Part shown: positions 33,677 through 35,417 of the stretch, one piece after another
Layout: each line of letters begins with the position of its first letter
Numbering within the stretch: the first letter of the stretch is position 1
Origin: Pelargonium cotyledonis
Taxonomy: Eukaryota > Streptophyta > Magnoliopsida > Geraniales > Geraniaceae
Length of the DNA stretch: 35,417 bases
Direction of reading: 5' to 3'
NCBI GenBank assembly: GCA_036897625.1
Contig: JAYMTA010000195.1
Coordinates: 1-35,417, forward strand
Position numbers and translations under genes: made by a program
Notes under the pieces: model-generated
Databases searched by the model: none
What the model was told of the DNA's origin: nothing
What the model saw: only the letters and a program-made list of their open reading frames with translations

Positions 33677-35417
33677 TTGCGAGAAAAGGCATTTTGGGAT
33701 GAGATGTGATCGGTCGGGGATTCCGATGAAGAACCTCAAATGGGTTTGGCTGGTTGTTGTTGTTTGGTTATGAGATGGAGAATTTGGTTGAGCAGAGACC
33801 ATCAAGATGGTGAAGACAGAGCTTGGAATAAGGAGTGTAATTGAGAGTGGTGTGTGTCATGTTGAATACAGACAAAATCATGGTCTTCTTGTCTGGTGGC
33901 TCGATCCATATATAATATGCATGACATTATTAATGATCATCTACCAGAGAGGCGTAGAGGTAAGGTATAATATTTATAAAATTTTCCATATTATCTGATG
34001 TTTTGGCTTGTTCTTGAGATTCGTATAGTTGATACGTATCTCCCATCTCAACGTTCAAAAATAATGAAATCAAAGTAATGTGCTCAAATTGCATGATAGT
34101 CCAAAATTCTGGATTATGTTTGCGTAAGTATGTGAATATACGAATTCATTAGTTAGAAAACAAAAGGAATTTGCTGATCCATGGAACCAATATAAAAACT
34201 CAAAATTTGATGGGGTCCACAAAAAAATAAATTTCTAACAATGCAATGCAATCCTCTCTATTTTCTCTCTCCCGTTTTAAGTTTTTGTTTAGCTAGTGAT
34301 ACTCTTGATTCTCATATTGGCAACAATCTTTTATAGTTTGAATATAGTAACTTGTGATTTTGCTAGTTAAGATTACGAGATTTGTTTGATAGGACGGACT
34401 TTCCGACGGCTTTGTCCGTCATAAATAAATGGCGTCGAAATTCACATAAGGTATTTTCTTAGTGCACATGCAGGAGTAGTATGATGCAGTGGTAAAGAAT
34501 GAGAATGTGGCTTGGAATGTGGTGGCTTCATTAGATCAATTTTCAAGTTTGTTGTCGAATCAAACATACCCGATGTTGGCGAGGAGCGGTTAGTAGAGGT
34601 CTCCACGTTGCTTTAAACTTATCGTTGTCAATTATTCGCGTACTTCATACTGAGGGGGAGGATTCAAATACCTTCAAATTGATTACTCGAATTGATGGGA
34701 AGAATTTCAAAGCATTTTGTTTGATTATTTGTGACGTTTTTGGTCATTGTGACTCAATATGGCAGTGCCACTTTCTTGTTTATAGATCGATTTATGAATC
34801 GAATGGCCCACGAGTTAATTATGATTTCGGTATCTTTGTCAGACTTGTCTTCATGGATTGATATTCAAGTCTTTAGTTTCGTTTCGTCTTTATTGTCGGC
34901 TAATTTGAAGTAATAAAATACTCCATATTAATTTTTACATCTTTTTTATAATAATAAAATAAAGGGGTAATGACAGATGGGAGCCTATTTTTCGGTTCCA
35001 AAACACATGATAACCCAAGTTTTAAAATGCAGTTTTAGGAGTATTTAATTTATTGCCACATCCGTCGACGGTTAGATTTAACAGGAAATTTAATTTTTTT
35101 TGGTCATGTATATGCACATGTCCTTTTTAATTGTCAAATTGACTAAAATGCCCTTGTATCGTTGTCTTAATCTATGGAAAGAACTAAATATGAGTCCGCA
35201 AATTTGAAGCTGACACCGGACCACCACCGCCCATCTTCTTCTTCTTCCAATATGTCAAGAGTTTGAGTTTGGAAATATTTGAATTAATCAGTTAAAAATG
35301 GTAGCAAGTTCTGAGAAATCTCAAGCCTTGCTCCTTAGAGAAATTGGGGCTCTATTAGTGCTTTTTAAGTGTTGAGATATCAGTGTCTTAATTTTGGGTG
35401 AGTTTGTAAATTTCAGT
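33677..35417. other. Upstream intergenic region of the mannosidase gene
   Basis: AT-rich DNA without a recognisable gene. The short open frames (for example 34625-34861 on the plus strand) have no known similarity. The stretch at about 34970-35170 looks like a dispersed repeat, but I could not name it. Confidence 0.5.
34393..34420. repeat. GACGGAC/GTCCGTC hairpin
   Basis: Perfect 7 bp arms gacggac (34393-34399) and gtccgtc (34414-34420) surround a 14 bp loop that itself contains ccgacgg. Clustered CCGACGG/GACGG motifs are seen near CACTA transposon ends in plants, so this may be a fragment of one. No CACTA terminus was found. Confidence 0.4.

Noticed and set aside
33596-33805. Minus-strand open frame overlapping the mannosidase start as a regulatory upstream ORF
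   Set aside because: A candidate TATA box lies inside it at 33668-33676, so most transcripts may start below its ATG. Too uncertain to list as a feature.
1-35417. CRISPR array, operon or biosynthetic cluster
   Set aside because: No regularly spaced repeats with unique spacers. Genes are intron-rich, separately promoted and functionally unrelated, as expected of a plant nuclear locus.

Overview
The window is nuclear DNA of a flowering plant, most likely a eudicot. The genes are split by many short introns, the intergenic DNA is AT-rich, the proteins are plant families, and the introns carry plant-type TRIM, SINE, LINE and MITE insertions. I cannot fix the species from sequence alone.

Layout: (1) 1-5956 is AT-rich intergenic DNA with microsatellites and small repeats and no convincing gene. 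(2) 5957-21458, minus strand, is a 19-exon gene for an 840-residue BAR-PH-ArfGAP-ankyrin protein closest to Arabidopsis AGD1. All exon phases close. Its introns hold two complete TRIM retroelements, a probable third remnant, a LINE 3' fragment interrupted by a hAT-type MITE and a tRNA-derived SINE (both with target-site duplications), a probable LTR with a primer-binding site, and GA microsatellites. (3) 21459-24603 is a 3.1 kb divergent intergenic region with a GC-rich retroposon-like stretch. (4) 24604-26790, plus strand, is a single-coding-exon 728-residue protein with a J-like domain that has lost HPD, followed by two DUF3444 domains. (5) 27556-33632, minus strand, is a 29-exon gene for a 1010-residue secretory GH38 alpha-mannosidase. 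Two of its introns need GC-AG splice sites. (6) 33633-35417 is promoter and intergenic DNA.

The three genes belong to different processes: Arf GTPase control in membrane traffic, a degenerate-J/DUF3444 protein of unknown role, and glycan trimming in the vacuole or apoplast. Nothing indicates that they work as a unit. AGD1-like and the J-like gene are divergent; the J-like gene and the mannosidase are convergent with a 765 bp gap.

I found no undescribed defence, metabolic or mobile system. The most interesting items are a partial tandem duplication of AGD1-like exon 3 that keeps its splice donor, an upstream ORF whose stop overlaps the AGD1-like start codon as ATGA, two GC-AG introns in the mannosidase, the QPI-for-HPD replacement in the J-like domain, and the dated nest of transposons in one intron.
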